From an uncultured Lachnospiraceae bacterium (GTDB lineage Bacteria; Bacillota; Clostridia; Lachnospirales; Lachnospiraceae): a stretch of 57,883 bases of DNA. The stretch lies in NCBI GenBank assembly GCA_947626985.1, contig CANQUG010000015.1, positions 1-57,883 of the forward strand, read 5' to 3'. Below are positions 35,593 to 45,230 of the stretch, in pieces. The position numbers and the translations under genes were made by a program. Under the pieces are notes generated by a model that was given only the letters and a program-made list of their open reading frames with translations, searched no databases and was not told the DNA's origin. Each line of letters starts with the position of its first letter. Within the stretch, counting starts at the first letter, position 1.

Positions 35593-36501
35593 ATGAGTGA
35601 AACTATGAAAGACTACGAAGCGGAACTGGAGGCTTCCTTCAAGAAGGTGGAGGAAGGAGATATTCTTACCGGCACGGTGATCAGCGTGGATGAAAAAGAG
35701 GTGGCGCTGGATCTGAGATACTATGCGGAGGGAATCATTCCCGCGGAAGCATACAGCAGAGAGCCCGGATTTAATCTGAAGGAAGAGGTTCATCCCGGAG
35801 ATGAGGTTTCCGCCACAGTGGTAAAGACGGACGACGGCCACGGGAATATCCTTTTGTCCAGAGTGGAAGCTACGGATGTTCTTTCCTGGGAAAAATTAAA
35901 AGAGTATCAGGCGTCCGGAGAAGTTCTGGATGTGGTGGTAAAGGGCGTTGTAAATAAGGGCGTTGTGGCTTATGTGGAGGATATCAGAGGATTTATCCCC
36001 GCGTCCAAGCTCGCCCTGAATTATGTGGAGGATACGGAATCCTATCTGAATAAGCATGTTCAGGTACAGGTGATCGATGTAGATAAAGAGAAAAAGAAAC
36101 TGGTTCTTTCCGCAAGGGAGGTTCTGAGAAAGAAAGCGCAGGAGGAGAGGAAAAACAGAATTTCCAATGTGCAGATCGGTCTTGTGACAGAAGGCGTGGT
36201 GGAAACGCTGCAGCCCTACGGAGCGTTCGTAAATCTTGGAAAGGGCCTTTCCGGTCTGGTTCATGTTTCTCAGATCAGTGAGAAAAGAGTGAAGGATCCG
36301 TCCGACGTACTTGCGGTGGGCGATAAGGTAAAAGTGAAGATCATCGCCGTAAAGGACGGAAAAATCAGCCTGAGTATGAAACAGGCTGCAGAGGCGGCGG
36401 CCGAGGAGATCGAGGAGGAGGAGACATTCACCCTTCCGGGCTCGAAGGAGGAGGCTACGACTTCTCTGAAATCCCTCTTTGCAAATATCAAACTTGATTA
36501 A
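35593..36501 (+). CDS. S1 RNA-binding domain protein (short ribosomal protein S1 homologue)
   Basis: 302 residues starting at ATG 35593 behind GGAGAA. Three S1 (OB-fold) domains: GDILTGTVISVDEKEVALDLRYYAEGIIP (about 20-85), GEVLDVVVKGVVNKGVVAYVEDIRGFIPASKL (about 105-180) and GLVTEGVVETLQPYGAFVNLGKGLSGLVHVSQIS (about 198-270). The acidic tail ends in SLKSLFANIKLD. Firmicute S1-like proteins bind mRNA or ribosomes, but this is shorter than E. coli S1. The four-hairpin RNA lies upstream and a strong hairpin follows the stop. Confidence 0.9.
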   Translation: MSETMKDYEAELEASFKKVEEGDILTGTVISVDEKEVALDLRYYAEGIIPAEAYSREPGFNLKEEVHPGDEVSATVVKTDDGHGNILLSRVEATDVLSWEKLKEYQASGEVLDVVVKGVVNKGVVAYVEDIRGFIPASKLALNYVEDTESYLNKHVQVQVIDVDKEKKKLVLSAREVLRKKAQEERKNRISNVQIGLVTEGVVETLQPYGAFVNLGKGLSGLVHVSQISEKRVKDPSDVLAVGDKVKVKIIAVKDGKISLSMKQAAEAAAEEIEEEETFTLPGSKEEATTSLKSLFANIKLD

Positions 36502-36520
36502 TTTCCGCGGAATAAAGTGT

Positions 36521-36564
36521 AAGGTATATGATCCGTCTCCAGAAGGACGGATCGTATACCTTCG
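36521..36564 (+). terminator. Strong hairpin after the S1-domain gene
   Basis: AAGGTATATGATCCGTC and GACGGATCGTATACCTT pair almost perfectly around an 8-base loop. The T-run is weak, so it may be a processing or pausing element. Confidence 0.6.
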
Positions 36565-36650
36565 ATTCTGTCGGCGCTTTCTGAATCAGAAAGCTGTCCT
36601 CTGAAAAAATTTGGCAGGAAATTCCACAGGAGAATTATGTAAAGGATGGA

Positions 36651-38327
36651 ATGGAAATGAAAACCCAGGAGAAAATATTTGTCATAGGGCATAAGAATCC
36701 GGACACGGATTCCATCTGTTCTGCCATCGCTTACTGTGATATAAAAAACCGCACTTCCCAGGACAAAAAATATATCGCCAAAAGGGCAGGGCAGCTGAAT
36801 GAGGAGACGGAGTACGTTTTGAACCGTTTCGGCATTCAGCCTCCCGCCTATCTGGGCAATATCGGAACTCAGGTAAAGGATATGGACATCCGGATCAGTC
36901 CGGAGGCAGATCAGGATATGTCTCTGAAGAATGCATGGGATCTTATGAGGAAAAACAGCATCGTATCTCTTCCCATCCGCGATCAGGAGGGGGTTCTTCA
37001 GGGTCTGGTCACCATCGGAGACATTGCGCAGACCTATATGGACACCACCGACAATTATCTTTTGTCCAGAGCGAAGACGCAGTATAAGAGAATCGCGGAA
37101 ACCATCAGCGGAACCGTGATCGAGGGAAATGATCAGGAGTATTTTACTAGGGGAAAGGTTCTGGTAGGTACGGCGAATCCTGAAATGCTTAAAAAGTATA
37201 TTGAAGAAAACGATATGCTGATCATGGGCGACCGGGAGGAAGATCACCTCCAGGCCATCAGCGAGCATGTGAGCTGTATTATTGTGGGGATGAATATTCA
37301 GGTCTCGGAAAAAGTGAAGAATCTTGCCCGCGAAAATCATATTGTGATCATTGCCTCCCCTCTCGATACTTTTACCATAGCGAGGCTGATCAATCAGAGC
37401 ATTCCTGTAAAGTATATCATGAAGAAGGATAATCTGATCACCTTCAGTACAGAAGATTATACGGACGATATTCAGGAAGTGATGGTGAAACACCGTCACC
37501 GGGCTTTTCCAGTCATCAATAAAAAGGGGAAATGCATCGGTACCATCTCCAGGCGGAATTTTCTGGACATGCATAAGAAAAAAGTAGTTCTTGTGGATCA
37601 CAACGAAAAGAATCAGGCTGTGGATAACATTGAAAAAGCGGAGATTATGGAGATCATCGATCATCATAAGCTGGGTTCTCTGGAGACTATTCAGCCTGTT
37701 AATTTCCGCAATCAGCCCGTGGGATGTACGGGAACCATCATGTATCAGATGTACGGAGAGCAGAAGCTGGAGATTTCTCCGAAAATCGCGGGAATCCTCT
37801 GCGCCGCTATTATCTCCGACACGCTGATGTTCCGCTCTCCCACCTGTACTCTTCAGGATAAGATGGCTGCGGGGGCTCTGGCTCTCATTGCGGATATCAA
37901 TATCGAAAAATTTGCCGGCGAGATGTTCCGGGCGGGAAGCAATCTCAGGGATAAGTCTCCTGAAGAAATTTTCTATCAGGATTACAAAAAATTCATCGCG
38001 GAGGGAGATATCTCCTTCGGCGTGGGACAGATCAGTTCCATGGATGCGGAGGAGTTGAAGCTGATCAAGGAAAAGCTGGTTCCCTTTATGGTCAGCGAAT
38101 ACGGACGGCACGGCGTTTCCAGGGTTTATTTTATGCTTACCAATATCATTGACCGCTCTACGGAGCTTCTCTATTATGGGGACGGAAGTGAGGAAATGGT
38201 CAGAACGGCCTTTCATAAGGAGCCCTCTGACGGTTCTTTCTTCCTGGAAGGAGTGGTTTCCAGGAAAAAACAGCTGATTCCGGGACTGATGGAGGCTGCC
38301 CAGGTGCTGGAAAATGATTATTCATAA
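36651..38327 (+). CDS. Manganese-dependent inorganic pyrophosphatase with CBS-DRTGG regulatory insert
   Basis: The 558-residue family II PPase hydrolyses pyrophosphate. The DHH domain opens with VIGHKNPDTDSICSAIAY (metal ligands His/Asp). A regulatory insert follows: CBS1 (MSLKNAWDLMRKNSIVSLPIRDQEG), DRTGG (VLVGTANPEMLKKYIEENDMLIMGDREEDHLQAI...ASPLDTFTIARLI), CBS2 (ITFSTEDYTDDIQEVMVKHRHRAFPVI). The chain then returns to LVDHNEKNQAV, IIDHHKL and the DHHA2 domain. In clostridial homologues the CBS pair binds adenine nucleotides and Ap4A binds in related sites. ATG 36651 or 36657 both follow AAAGGA. Confidence 0.93.
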   Translation: MEMKTQEKIFVIGHKNPDTDSICSAIAYCDIKNRTSQDKKYIAKRAGQLNEETEYVLNRFGIQPPAYLGNIGTQVKDMDIRISPEADQDMSLKNAWDLMRKNSIVSLPIRDQEGVLQGLVTIGDIAQTYMDTTDNYLLSRAKTQYKRIAETISGTVIEGNDQEYFTRGKVLVGTANPEMLKKYIEENDMLIMGDREEDHLQAISEHVSCIIVGMNIQVSEKVKNLARENHIVIIASPLDTFTIARLINQSIPVKYIMKKDNLITFSTEDYTDDIQEVMVKHRHRAFPVINKKGKCIGTISRRNFLDMHKKKVVLVDHNEKNQAVDNIEKAEIMEIIDHHKLGSLETIQPVNFRNQPVGCTGTIMYQMYGEQKLEISPKIAGILCAAIISDTLMFRSPTCTLQDKMAAGALALIADINIEKFAGEMFRAGSNLRDKSPEEIFYQDYKKFIAEGDISFGVGQISSMDAEELKLIKEKLVPFMVSEYGRHGVSRVYFMLTNIIDRSTELLYYGDGSEEMVRTAFHKEPSDGSFFLEGVVSRKKQLIPGLMEAAQVLENDYS

Positions 38328-38421
38328 AAGAAACCCGGAAGGTTTGGTTTGACGGACGAATGGTCTGTCTGACAAGGCTGTCCGGAAAACCTCAGGATAA
38401 AAAGGAAAGGATGATTCCGCT

Positions 38422-38997
38422 ATGGCGAAGCAGACCTGGAAGCCCGGAAATATGCTGTATCCTCTTCCCGCGGTCATGGTCAGCGTTTCTGACGGAAAGG
38501 GCAGAGACAATATTCTCACAGTGGCGTGGGCGGGAACCGTATGTACCAATCCTCCCATGGTTTCCATTTCTGTGAGACCGGAGAGGTATTCGTATTCCAT
38601 GATCCGTGAAACCGGAGAGTTTGTGATCAATCTTACTACGGAGAAGCTTGCTTATGCCGCGGATTACTGCGGCGTAAGATCCGGAAGAGATGTGGATAAG
38701 TTCGAAAAAATGAAGCTTACCCGGGAAAAGGCGGATTTTGTAAAGGCTCCCATGATCGGGGAATCTCCTGTTTCCATTGAATGCAGAGTGAAGGAAGTTC
38801 TGGAACTGGGTTCCCATCATATGTTTCTGGCGGAAGTTCTGGCTGTTCATGCGGAGGAAGCTTACATGGATGATAAAAACAAGTTTCATCTGAACCGGGC
38901 CAGACCTCTGGTTTACTCTCACGGGGAATATATGGGCCTTGGAAAATCCATAGGCACTTTTGGATACAGTGTGAAGAAGCGGCAGAAATCAACTTAA
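38422..38997 (+). CDS. Flavin reductase family protein (FMN-binding)
   Basis: 191 residues with the flavin reductase-like split-barrel: PLPAVMVSVSDGKGRDNILTVAWAGTVCTNPPMVSISVRPERYSYSMI near the N-terminus, then GEFVINL and PVSIECRVKEVLELGSHHMFLAEVLAVH. Members bind FMN and reduce flavins or act as small oxidoreductases; the substrate is not predictable. ATG at 38422 follows GAAAGGATGATTCCGCT. It ends 54 bases before shikimate kinase. Confidence 0.88.
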   Translation: MAKQTWKPGNMLYPLPAVMVSVSDGKGRDNILTVAWAGTVCTNPPMVSISVRPERYSYSMIRETGEFVINLTTEKLAYAADYCGVRSGRDVDKFEKMKLTREKADFVKAPMIGESPVSIECRVKEVLELGSHHMFLAEVLAVHAEEAYMDDKNKFHLNRARPLVYSHGEYMGLGKSIGTFGYSVKKRQKST

Positions 38998-39050
38998 GAT
39001 TGCAGGATCTGGCAATATGTGATAAAATTGCATCGTGCAGGAAAAATGCC

Positions 39051-39554
39051 ATGAATGAAAAAAAGAATATTGTTTTGACAGGTATGCCCGGAGCGGGAAA
39101 AAGCACGCTGGGAGTTGTGCTTGCGAAGGTTCTGGGCTATGAATTCCTGGATACGGATCTTCTGATTCAGAAACAGGAAAAAAGACGGTTGTTTCAGATC
39201 ATCGATGAGGAGGGAGCGGAAGGCTTTCAGGCTATCGAAAACAGAGTCAATGCTTCTGTAAATGCGGAACAGACGGTGATTGCGCCGGGAGGAAGCGTCG
39301 TCTACTGCGAGGAAGCCATGAAGCACTTAAAATCTATTGGAATTGTAGTCTATCTGAGACTGTCCCTGGAATCACTGTCGAAGCGTCTCGGAAATTTGAA
39401 GGGGCGGGGCGTTTTGCTGAAGGAAGGACAGACTCTGAAGGACCTGTACGAGGAGAGGGTTCCTCTGTACGAAAAGTATGCAGATATCACAGCCGATGTG
39501 GATCAGGGGGATCTTGAGGAGAGTCTGCAGACTGTACTGGATCTGCTGAAGTGA
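39051..39554 (+). CDS. aroK: Shikimate kinase
   Basis: 167 residues from ATG 39051 behind AGGAAAAA. Walker A GMPGAGKST, DTD motif in FLDTDLLI (shikimate and Mg binding), RVNASVNAEQTVIAPGGSVVY (GGS loop), and a lid RLGNLKGRGVLL. It phosphorylates shikimate in the chorismate pathway. Other aro genes are not nearby. The short lid and sequence are typical of clostridial AroK/AroL; subtype not decided. Confidence 0.9.
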   Translation: MNEKKNIVLTGMPGAGKSTLGVVLAKVLGYEFLDTDLLIQKQEKRRLFQIIDEEGAEGFQAIENRVNASVNAEQTVIAPGGSVVYCEEAMKHLKSIGIVVYLRLSLESLSKRLGNLKGRGVLLKEGQTLKDLYEERVPLYEKYADITADVDQGDLEESLQTVLDLLK

Positions 39555-39685
39555 GTATGAAACCGCGGAGCAGTATTTACAAATGAAAAAACTGTGCTAT
39601 AATATTTACTCGTACTATTATAGGCATATACAGGAATTGATATTTGCTTCAGCTTGCGGAGTAAAAATAATTATAGAGGTGTTTT

Positions 39686-40978
39686 ATGGAACAGTATGTA
39701 ATAAAAGGCGGAATTCCTCTTGTAGGCGAGGTGGAGATCGGCGGCGCCAAAAATGCGGCTCTTGCCATCCTGTCCGCAGCCATCATGACGGATGAAACCG
39801 TAATTATTGATAATCTGCCTGATGTAAGAGATATAAATGTTATGCTTGACGCCATCGCCGGGATCGGCGCAATGGTGGAGAGGGTCAATAAATCTACAGT
39901 AAAGATCAACGGTTCCACAATCAGCGATCTGAGCGTTGATTATGAATATATAAAAAAGATACGGGCGTCTTATTATTTACTGGGCGCTTTGCTTGGAAAG
40001 TATAAGCATGCGGAAGTTCCTCTTCCCGGAGGGTGCAATATAGGCAGCCGTCCCATCGATCAGCATCTGAAAGGATTTCGGGCCCTGGGCGCGTCTGTGA
40101 ATATCATTCACGGCGCTATCGTAGCCAGAGCGGAAAATCTGAGAGGAAATCATATTTTCCTGGATGTGGTATCTGTAGGAGCTACCATCAATATTATGAT
40201 GACGGCATCTCTTGCTCCGGGACGCACCATTATAGAAAATGCAGCCAGAGAGCCTCACGTGGTGGATGTGGCCAATTTCCTGAACAGTATGGGGGCCAAT
40301 ATCAAGGGCGCAGGCACGGACGTCATTCGTATTAAAGGTGTGGAGAGACTTCACCGCACAGAATATTCTATCATTCCGGATCAGATTGAAGCTGGAACTT
40401 TTTTATTTGCCGCCGCTGCTACAAGAGGGGACGTCACTGTAAAAAATGTGATTCCCAAGCATCTGGAAGCCACTACGGCCAAGCTGGAGGAAATCGGATG
40501 CGACGTGGAGGAATATGACGACGCTGTTCGTGTGCGGGCCGGGAGGAAGCTTCACAGAACTCACGTAAAAACCCTGCCCTATCCCGGATATCCCACAGAT
40601 ATGCAGCCTCAGATTGCGGTGACTCTTACGCTGGCTGAGGGAACGAGTATTGTTACGGAGAGTATTTTTGAAAATCGGTTCAAATATGCGGATGAACTTT
40701 CCAGAATGGGAGCCAGTATTAAAGTAGAAGGAAATTCGGCTATCATTGACGGTGTAAAAAAGCTTACAGGCGCCAGGGTGTGCGCTCCGGATCTTCGCGC
40801 GGGAGCTGCCCTTGTGATTGCCGGGCTGTCCGCAGAGGGCTTTACGATTATAGATGATATCATGTATATCCAGAGAGGCTATGAAAATTTTGAGGAGAAA
40901 CTGAGAAGTCTCGGTGCGGAGATTGAGAAGGTTTCAAGTGAAAAGGAAATCCAGAAATTTAAGCTTCGTGTAGGATGA
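39686..40978 (+). CDS. murA: UDP-N-acetylglucosamine 1-carboxyvinyltransferase
   Basis: The 430-residue enzyme makes the first committed step of peptidoglycan synthesis by transferring enolpyruvate from PEP to UDP-GlcNAc. EPSP-synthase-like repeats are seen with IGGAKNAAL near the start, the fosfomycin-target Cys in PLPGGCNIGSRPID, YPTDMQPQ and GAALVIAGL. ATG follows AGAGGTG. Length is typical. A terminator follows. Confidence 0.95.
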   Translation: MEQYVIKGGIPLVGEVEIGGAKNAALAILSAAIMTDETVIIDNLPDVRDINVMLDAIAGIGAMVERVNKSTVKINGSTISDLSVDYEYIKKIRASYYLLGALLGKYKHAEVPLPGGCNIGSRPIDQHLKGFRALGASVNIIHGAIVARAENLRGNHIFLDVVSVGATINIMMTASLAPGRTIIENAAREPHVVDVANFLNSMGANIKGAGTDVIRIKGVERLHRTEYSIIPDQIEAGTFLFAAAATRGDVTVKNVIPKHLEATTAKLEEIGCDVEEYDDAVRVRAGRKLHRTHVKTLPYPGYPTDMQPQIAVTLTLAEGTSIVTESIFENRFKYADELSRMGASIKVEGNSAIIDGVKKLTGARVCAPDLRAGAALVIAGLSAEGFTIIDDIMYIQRGYENFEEKLRSLGAEIEKVSSEKEIQKFKLRVG

Positions 40979-40988
40979 ATGGATGATT

Positions 40989-41022
40989 GAAAAACAGTCC
41001 GGAAAATCCGGGCTGTTTTTTT
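40989..41022 (+). terminator. Terminator after murA
   Basis: AAAAACAGTCCGGA, AAA loop region, TCCGGGCTGTTTTTTT. Confidence 0.9.
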
Positions 41023-41114
41023 AAGAGATAAAATTTACTGAAAAAATCAGAGCCTGAAAGAAAATATTATATTTTATTCAGAAATCTGTCACTTTAATTT
41101 TTAAGAAAGGAAAA

Positions 41115-42314
41115 ATGTCTATGGAAAAACTGTTATTTACTTCTGAGTCTGTGACGGAAGGTCATCCGGATAAAATGTGCGACGCTATTTCCGACGCTAT
41201 TCTGGATGCGCTTATGGAACAGGATCCCATGAGCCGCGTCGCCTGCGAGACAGCCGCTACCACTGGACTTGTTCTGGTTATGGGGGAAATCACCACCAAC
41301 GCTTATGTGGATATTCAGAAAATTGTCCGTGATACCATCAGAGAGATCGGATATACCAGAGGAAAATACGGATTTGACGCGGACACCTGCGGCGTGATCA
41401 CATCCATCGACGAACAGTCTGCGGATATTGCCATGGGTGTGGACAGGGCTCTGGAGGCCAGGATGGGGGAGGATGAGCTTGATTCCATCGGAGCCGGAGA
41501 TCAGGGTATGATGTTCGGATATGCTTCTGACGAGACGGAGGAGTATATGCCCTACGCCATCAATATGGCGCATAAACTGTCGCGGCAGCTGGCGAAGGTC
41601 CGCAAGGACGGAACGCTGAAATATCTGAGACCGGACGGAAAAACGCAGGTGACTGTGGAATATGATGAGGAGAGAAAACCCTGCAGGATTGACGCGGTGG
41701 TGTGCTCTACGCAGCATGATCCGGAGGTGACTCAGGAACAGATTCACGGGGATATCAAAAAATATGTGCTGGACGCTGTGATTCCCGAGGATATGGTTGA
41801 CGAAAACACCAAGTATTTTATTAATCCTACAGGGCGTTTCGTGATCGGAGGACCTCAGGGAGACAGCGGACTTACCGGGCGCAAGATCATCGTGGATACA
41901 TACGGCGGCGCGGGGCGTCACGGAGGCGGAGCGTTTTCCGGAAAAGACTGCACGAAGGTGGACCGTTCCGCAGCTTACGCGGCGCGTTATGTGGCAAAAA
42001 ATATCGTAGCCGCAGGTCTTGCGAAAAGGTGTGAGATTCAGCTTTCCTACGCGATCGGCGTGGCTCATCCCACATCCATCAATGTGGAAACCTTCGGGAC
42101 AGGGAAGATTTCCAACAGTCAGCTTGTGGAAATCATCCGGAAGAATTTTGATCTTCGTCCTGCGGGAATTATCCGGACGCTGGATCTGAGACGGCCCATT
42201 TATAGACAGACGGCTGCCTACGGTCATTTTGGACGTACAGATGTGGATCTTCCCTGGGAGAGACTGGATAAAGCGGATATTCTGAAGGAAATGGCCGCAA
42301 AATATATGATCTGA
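41115..42314 (+). CDS. metK: S-adenosylmethionine synthetase
   Basis: The 399-residue enzyme makes SAM from ATP and methionine. Motifs: [28 protein letters not shown] (signature 1, variant of GAGDQG), [15 protein letters not shown] (signature 2) and [14 protein letters not shown] at 41115 follows GAAAGG. No SAM riboswitch was seen in the 90-base leader. A long terminator follows. Confidence 0.97.
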   Translation: MSMEKLLFTSESVTEGHPDKMCDAISDAILDALMEQDPMSRVACETAATTGLVLVMGEITTNAYVDIQKIVRDTIREIGYTRGKYGFDADTCGVITSIDEQSADIAMGVDRALEARMGEDELDSIGAGDQGMMFGYASDETEEYMPYAINMAHKLSRQLAKVRKDGTLKYLRPDGKTQVTVEYDEERKPCRIDAVVCSTQHDPEVTQEQIHGDIKKYVLDAVIPEDMVDENTKYFINPTGRFVIGGPQGDSGLTGRKIIVDTYGGAGRHGGGAFSGKDCTKVDRSAAYAARYVAKNIVAAGLAKRCEIQLSYAIGVAHPTSINVETFGTGKISNSQLVEIIRKNFDLRPAGIIRTLDLRRPIYRQTAAYGHFGRTDVDLPWERLDKADILKEMAAKYMI

Positions 42315-42326
42315 TTAAAATAGTAT

Positions 42327-42391
42327 AAAAAAGCACAGCCTTTTTTGTTGTTGGCAGAATATAATAACAGCAGAAAGGACTGTGCTTTTTT
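42327..42391 (+). terminator. Terminator after metK
   Basis: AAAAAAGCACAGCC and GGACTGTGCTTTTTT enclose a loop of about 38 bases. Confidence 0.85.
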
Positions 42392-42470
42392 CATGCTGCG
42401 AAAAATATGACAGATTCTTCTGTATGAGAAAAGTCATGGGGGAAATATTGTAATATTTTTAAAAATGTGG

Positions 42471-42522
42471 TTGACAAAGAGAACTAAAAGACCTATAATA
42501 CCTATTAATCCGATAGGAAAAC
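42471..42522 (+). promoter_or_regulatory. cysK promoter with overlapping dyad
   Basis: TTGACA (42471-42476), 17-base spacer, TATAAT (42494-42499). CCTATTAATCCGATAGG at about 42501-42517 is an imperfect dyad covering the transcription start, a position where an Rrf2/CymR-type cysteine repressor would act. The promoter is clear; the regulator is a guess. Confidence 0.7.
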
Positions 42523-42618
42523 AAAGAAAAGAATACGGAATGAAAAAATGAAAGAATAGCAATGCATGGAAAAATGAGCTATAATTGAAAAAAATAATGA
42601 CGTATGGAGGAAAGAAAG

Positions 42619-43551
42619 ATGTCAAATATTTATAAAGGAACTCTGGGTCTGATCGGAAATACCCCCCTGGTGGAAGTGGTCAACGTGGAGAAGGAGCTGA
42701 AGCTGGAGGCGAATATTTACGCAAAGCTGGAGTATTTTAACCCGGCGGGAAGCGTGAAGGACAGAATTGCGAAGGCCATGATCGAGGACGCCGAGGAGAA
42801 GGGAATCCTGAAGGAAGGATCCGTGATCATCGAGCCTACATCGGGAAATACGGGAATCGGCCTGGCTTCCATAGCAGCGGCCAAGGGATATCGCCTGATT
42901 CTTACCATGCCGGAGACCATGAGCGTGGAGAGAAGAAATATTCTGAAGGCTTACGGCGCGGAGCTGGTACTGACGGACGGAACGAAGGGAATGTCCGGAG
43001 CTATCGCGAAGGCGGAGGAGCTTTCCAAAGAGATTCCCGGCAGCTTTATTGCCGGACAATTCGTGAATCCGGCTAATCCCGCGGCTCACAAAGCTACCAC
43101 AGGACCGGAAATCTGGAAGGATACGGACGGACAGGTGGATATTTTTGTGGCAGGCGTAGGTACAGGCGGAACTCTCACCGGTACCGGAGAATATTTGAAA
43201 TCGAAGAATCCGGATATTAAGGTGGTGGCCATGGAGCCGGCGTCTTCTCCTGTACTTTCCGAGGGAAGAAGCGGAGCGCATAAGATTCAGGGTATCGGCG
43301 CCGGATTTGTTCCGGAAGTGCTGAATACGAAGATTTATGATGAGATCATCACCATCGAAAATGAAGATGCTTTTGCTGCGGCGAAGTTTTTGGCGAAAAA
43401 AGAGGGATTTCTGGTGGGAATTTCTTCCGGAGCGGCTCTTCACGCGGCGATTATTCTGGCTAAGAGACCGGAGAACAAGGGGAAGAACATCGTGGTGATT
43501 CTTCCGGATTCCGGCGACAGATATTATTCCACGCCATTGTTCGGAGAATAA
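42619..43551 (+). CDS. cysK: Cysteine synthase A (O-acetylserine sulfhydrylase)
   Basis: 310 residues from ATG 42619 behind GGAGG. PLP enzyme converting O-acetylserine and sulfide to cysteine. The PLP lysine sits in [11 protein letters not shown], the substrate loop is [12 protein letters not shown], the phosphate loop [10 protein letters not shown], and the C-terminus has [12 protein letters not shown] neighbour O-acetylhomoserine sulfhydrylase 155 bases on suggests a sulfur-assimilation locus. Confidence 0.96.
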   Translation: MSNIYKGTLGLIGNTPLVEVVNVEKELKLEANIYAKLEYFNPAGSVKDRIAKAMIEDAEEKGILKEGSVIIEPTSGNTGIGLASIAAAKGYRLILTMPETMSVERRNILKAYGAELVLTDGTKGMSGAIAKAEELSKEIPGSFIAGQFVNPANPAAHKATTGPEIWKDTDGQVDIFVAGVGTGGTLTGTGEYLKSKNPDIKVVAMEPASSPVLSEGRSGAHKIQGIGAGFVPEVLNTKIYDEIITIENEDAFAAAKFLAKKEGFLVGISSGAALHAAIILAKRPENKGKNIVVILPDSGDRYYSTPLFGE

Positions 43552-43706
43552 AAGATACAGCGGATGATAATATCCAATCATTTATTTTTATGGAAGCAAT
43601 ACTGTAAACTGTCTGACATTTCAAAAAAGTATTCAATAATTTGCAGTTAGAGGAATACTGCTGCAACTTATTTGATACTCCAATACGTTTTTATGAGGAG
43701 AATATT

Positions 43707-45017
43707 ATGAGTGAAAAAATTACGAGAGCCAACAGAAAATTCAAATTTGAGACTCTGCAGCTTCATGTGGGTCAGGAGACGGCCGATCCGGTAACGGATG
43801 CGAGAGCGGTTCCCATTTATCAGACTTCCTCCTATGTTTTTCATAACAGCGATCATGCGGCAGCCCGTTTCGGGCTCTCCGACGCCGGAAATATTTACGG
43901 CCGTCTGACGAATCCCACGGAGGATATTTTTGAACAGAGGATCGCCGCGCTGGAGGGCGGCGTGGCGGCTCTGGCCGTGGCGTCCGGCGCGGCCGCCATT
44001 ACCTATACCTTCGAGAATCTGGCGCAGAAGGGAGATCACATTGTCTCCGCCAAAAATATTTATGGCGGTACATACAATCTTCTGGCCCATACGCTGCCTC
44101 AGTACGGGATTGAGACCACGTTTGTTGATATTTTTGACGAGCAGGCGGTGAAAAACGCCGTTCAGGAAAATACAAAGGCAATTTTTATCGAAACTCTTGG
44201 AAATCCCAATTCTGATGTGGTGGATATTGAAGCTGTGGCGAAAATTGCCCATGAGAACAAAATTCCTCTTGTTGTGGATAATACCTTTGCCACTCCTTAT
44301 CTGGTGCGTCCCATTGAATACGGCGCGGATATTGTGGTTCATTCCGCGACGAAGTTTATCGGCGGACATGGAACCACCATCGGCGGCGTAATCATTGACA
44401 GCGGCAAATTCGACTGGGAGGGATCCGGAAAATTCGCTTCTCTTACGGAACCGAATCCCAGCTATCACGGAATCAGCTTTACAAAGGCTGTGGGAGCGGC
44501 GGCGTTTGTGACGAAGATCCGCGCGATCCTTTTGAGAGATATGGGAGCGACCCTTTCCCCGTTCCACGCGTTTTTCTTCCTTCAGGGACTGGAAACCCTG
44601 TCTCTGAGAGTGGAGCGTCATGTGGAAAACGCGCTGAAGGTTGTGGAATATCTGAACAATCATCCTCAGGTGGAGACGGTTCATCATCCCTCTGTGACGG
44701 AAGATGAATCTCAGAAAAAGCTTTACGCGAAATATTTCCCCAATGGCGGCGGCTCTATTTTTACCTTTGAGATTAAGGGAGACGCCCGGAAGGCAATGGA
44801 CTTTATCGATAATCTGGAACTGTTTTCTCTTCTGGCCAATGTGGCTGACGTGAAATCTCTGGTGATTCATCCTGCCACCACGACACACAGCCAGAGTACG
44901 GAGGAAGAGCTTCTGGATCAGGGAATTAAGCCGAACACTATCCGTCTGTCCATCGGTACGGAAAATATCGATGATATTATTCAGGATCTGGAGGAAGCCT
45001 TTAAGGCGGTTAAATAA
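43707..45017 (+). CDS. O-acetylhomoserine aminocarboxypropyltransferase / cysteine synthase (MetY-type)
   Basis: 436 residues from ATG 43707 behind GAGGAG. Cys/Met metabolism PLP enzyme: FETLQLHVGQETADPVTDARAVPIYQTSSY (typical MetY start), SGAAAITYTFENL, PLP lysine in VVHSATKFIGGHGTTIGG, and LIHPATTTHSQ near the C-terminus. It makes homocysteine from O-acetylhomoserine and sulfide, linking cysK and metK to methionine and SAM synthesis. Transcribed separately or with cysK; a terminator follows. Confidence 0.94.
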   Translation: MSEKITRANRKFKFETLQLHVGQETADPVTDARAVPIYQTSSYVFHNSDHAAARFGLSDAGNIYGRLTNPTEDIFEQRIAALEGGVAALAVASGAAAITYTFENLAQKGDHIVSAKNIYGGTYNLLAHTLPQYGIETTFVDIFDEQAVKNAVQENTKAIFIETLGNPNSDVVDIEAVAKIAHENKIPLVVDNTFATPYLVRPIEYGADIVVHSATKFIGGHGTTIGGVIIDSGKFDWEGSGKFASLTEPNPSYHGISFTKAVGAAAFVTKIRAILLRDMGATLSPFHAFFFLQGLETLSLRVERHVENALKVVEYLNNHPQVETVHHPSVTEDESQKKLYAKYFPNGGGSIFTFEIKGDARKAMDFIDNLELFSLLANVADVKSLVIHPATTTHSQSTEEELLDQGIKPNTIRLSIGTENIDDIIQDLEEAFKAVK

Positions 45018-45040
45018 TTTTTTGTATCATTGTTGATGGA

Positions 45041-45085
45041 AAGCCTCTTTAAATTCCATAATTTTGGTTTTTAAAGAGGTTTTTC
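45041..45085 (+). terminator. Terminator after the MetY-type gene
   Basis: AAGCCTCTTTAAA and TTTAAAGAGGTTTTT around a 15-base loop. Confidence 0.85.
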
Positions 45086-45230
45086 TTTGTCTTCCGGAAT
45101 GTAAAATGCCGGGTTTATCTGCTGCTGTAATAAAATTATAAAAAAATTGATTACAGATGAGCGGATAGATGATAAAATGTTTATGGAATCTGACGAATGA
45201 ATCACATATGTTTGGAAAGGAAAAAATTTA

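Noticed and set aside
40930-40945. parS-like GGTTTCAAGTGAAAAG in murA
   Set aside because: About four mismatches including the central CACGTG core; likely chance.
40979-41114. SAM riboswitch before metK
   Set aside because: The leader is short and AT-rich with no conserved SAM-box stems; only the murA terminator is seen.
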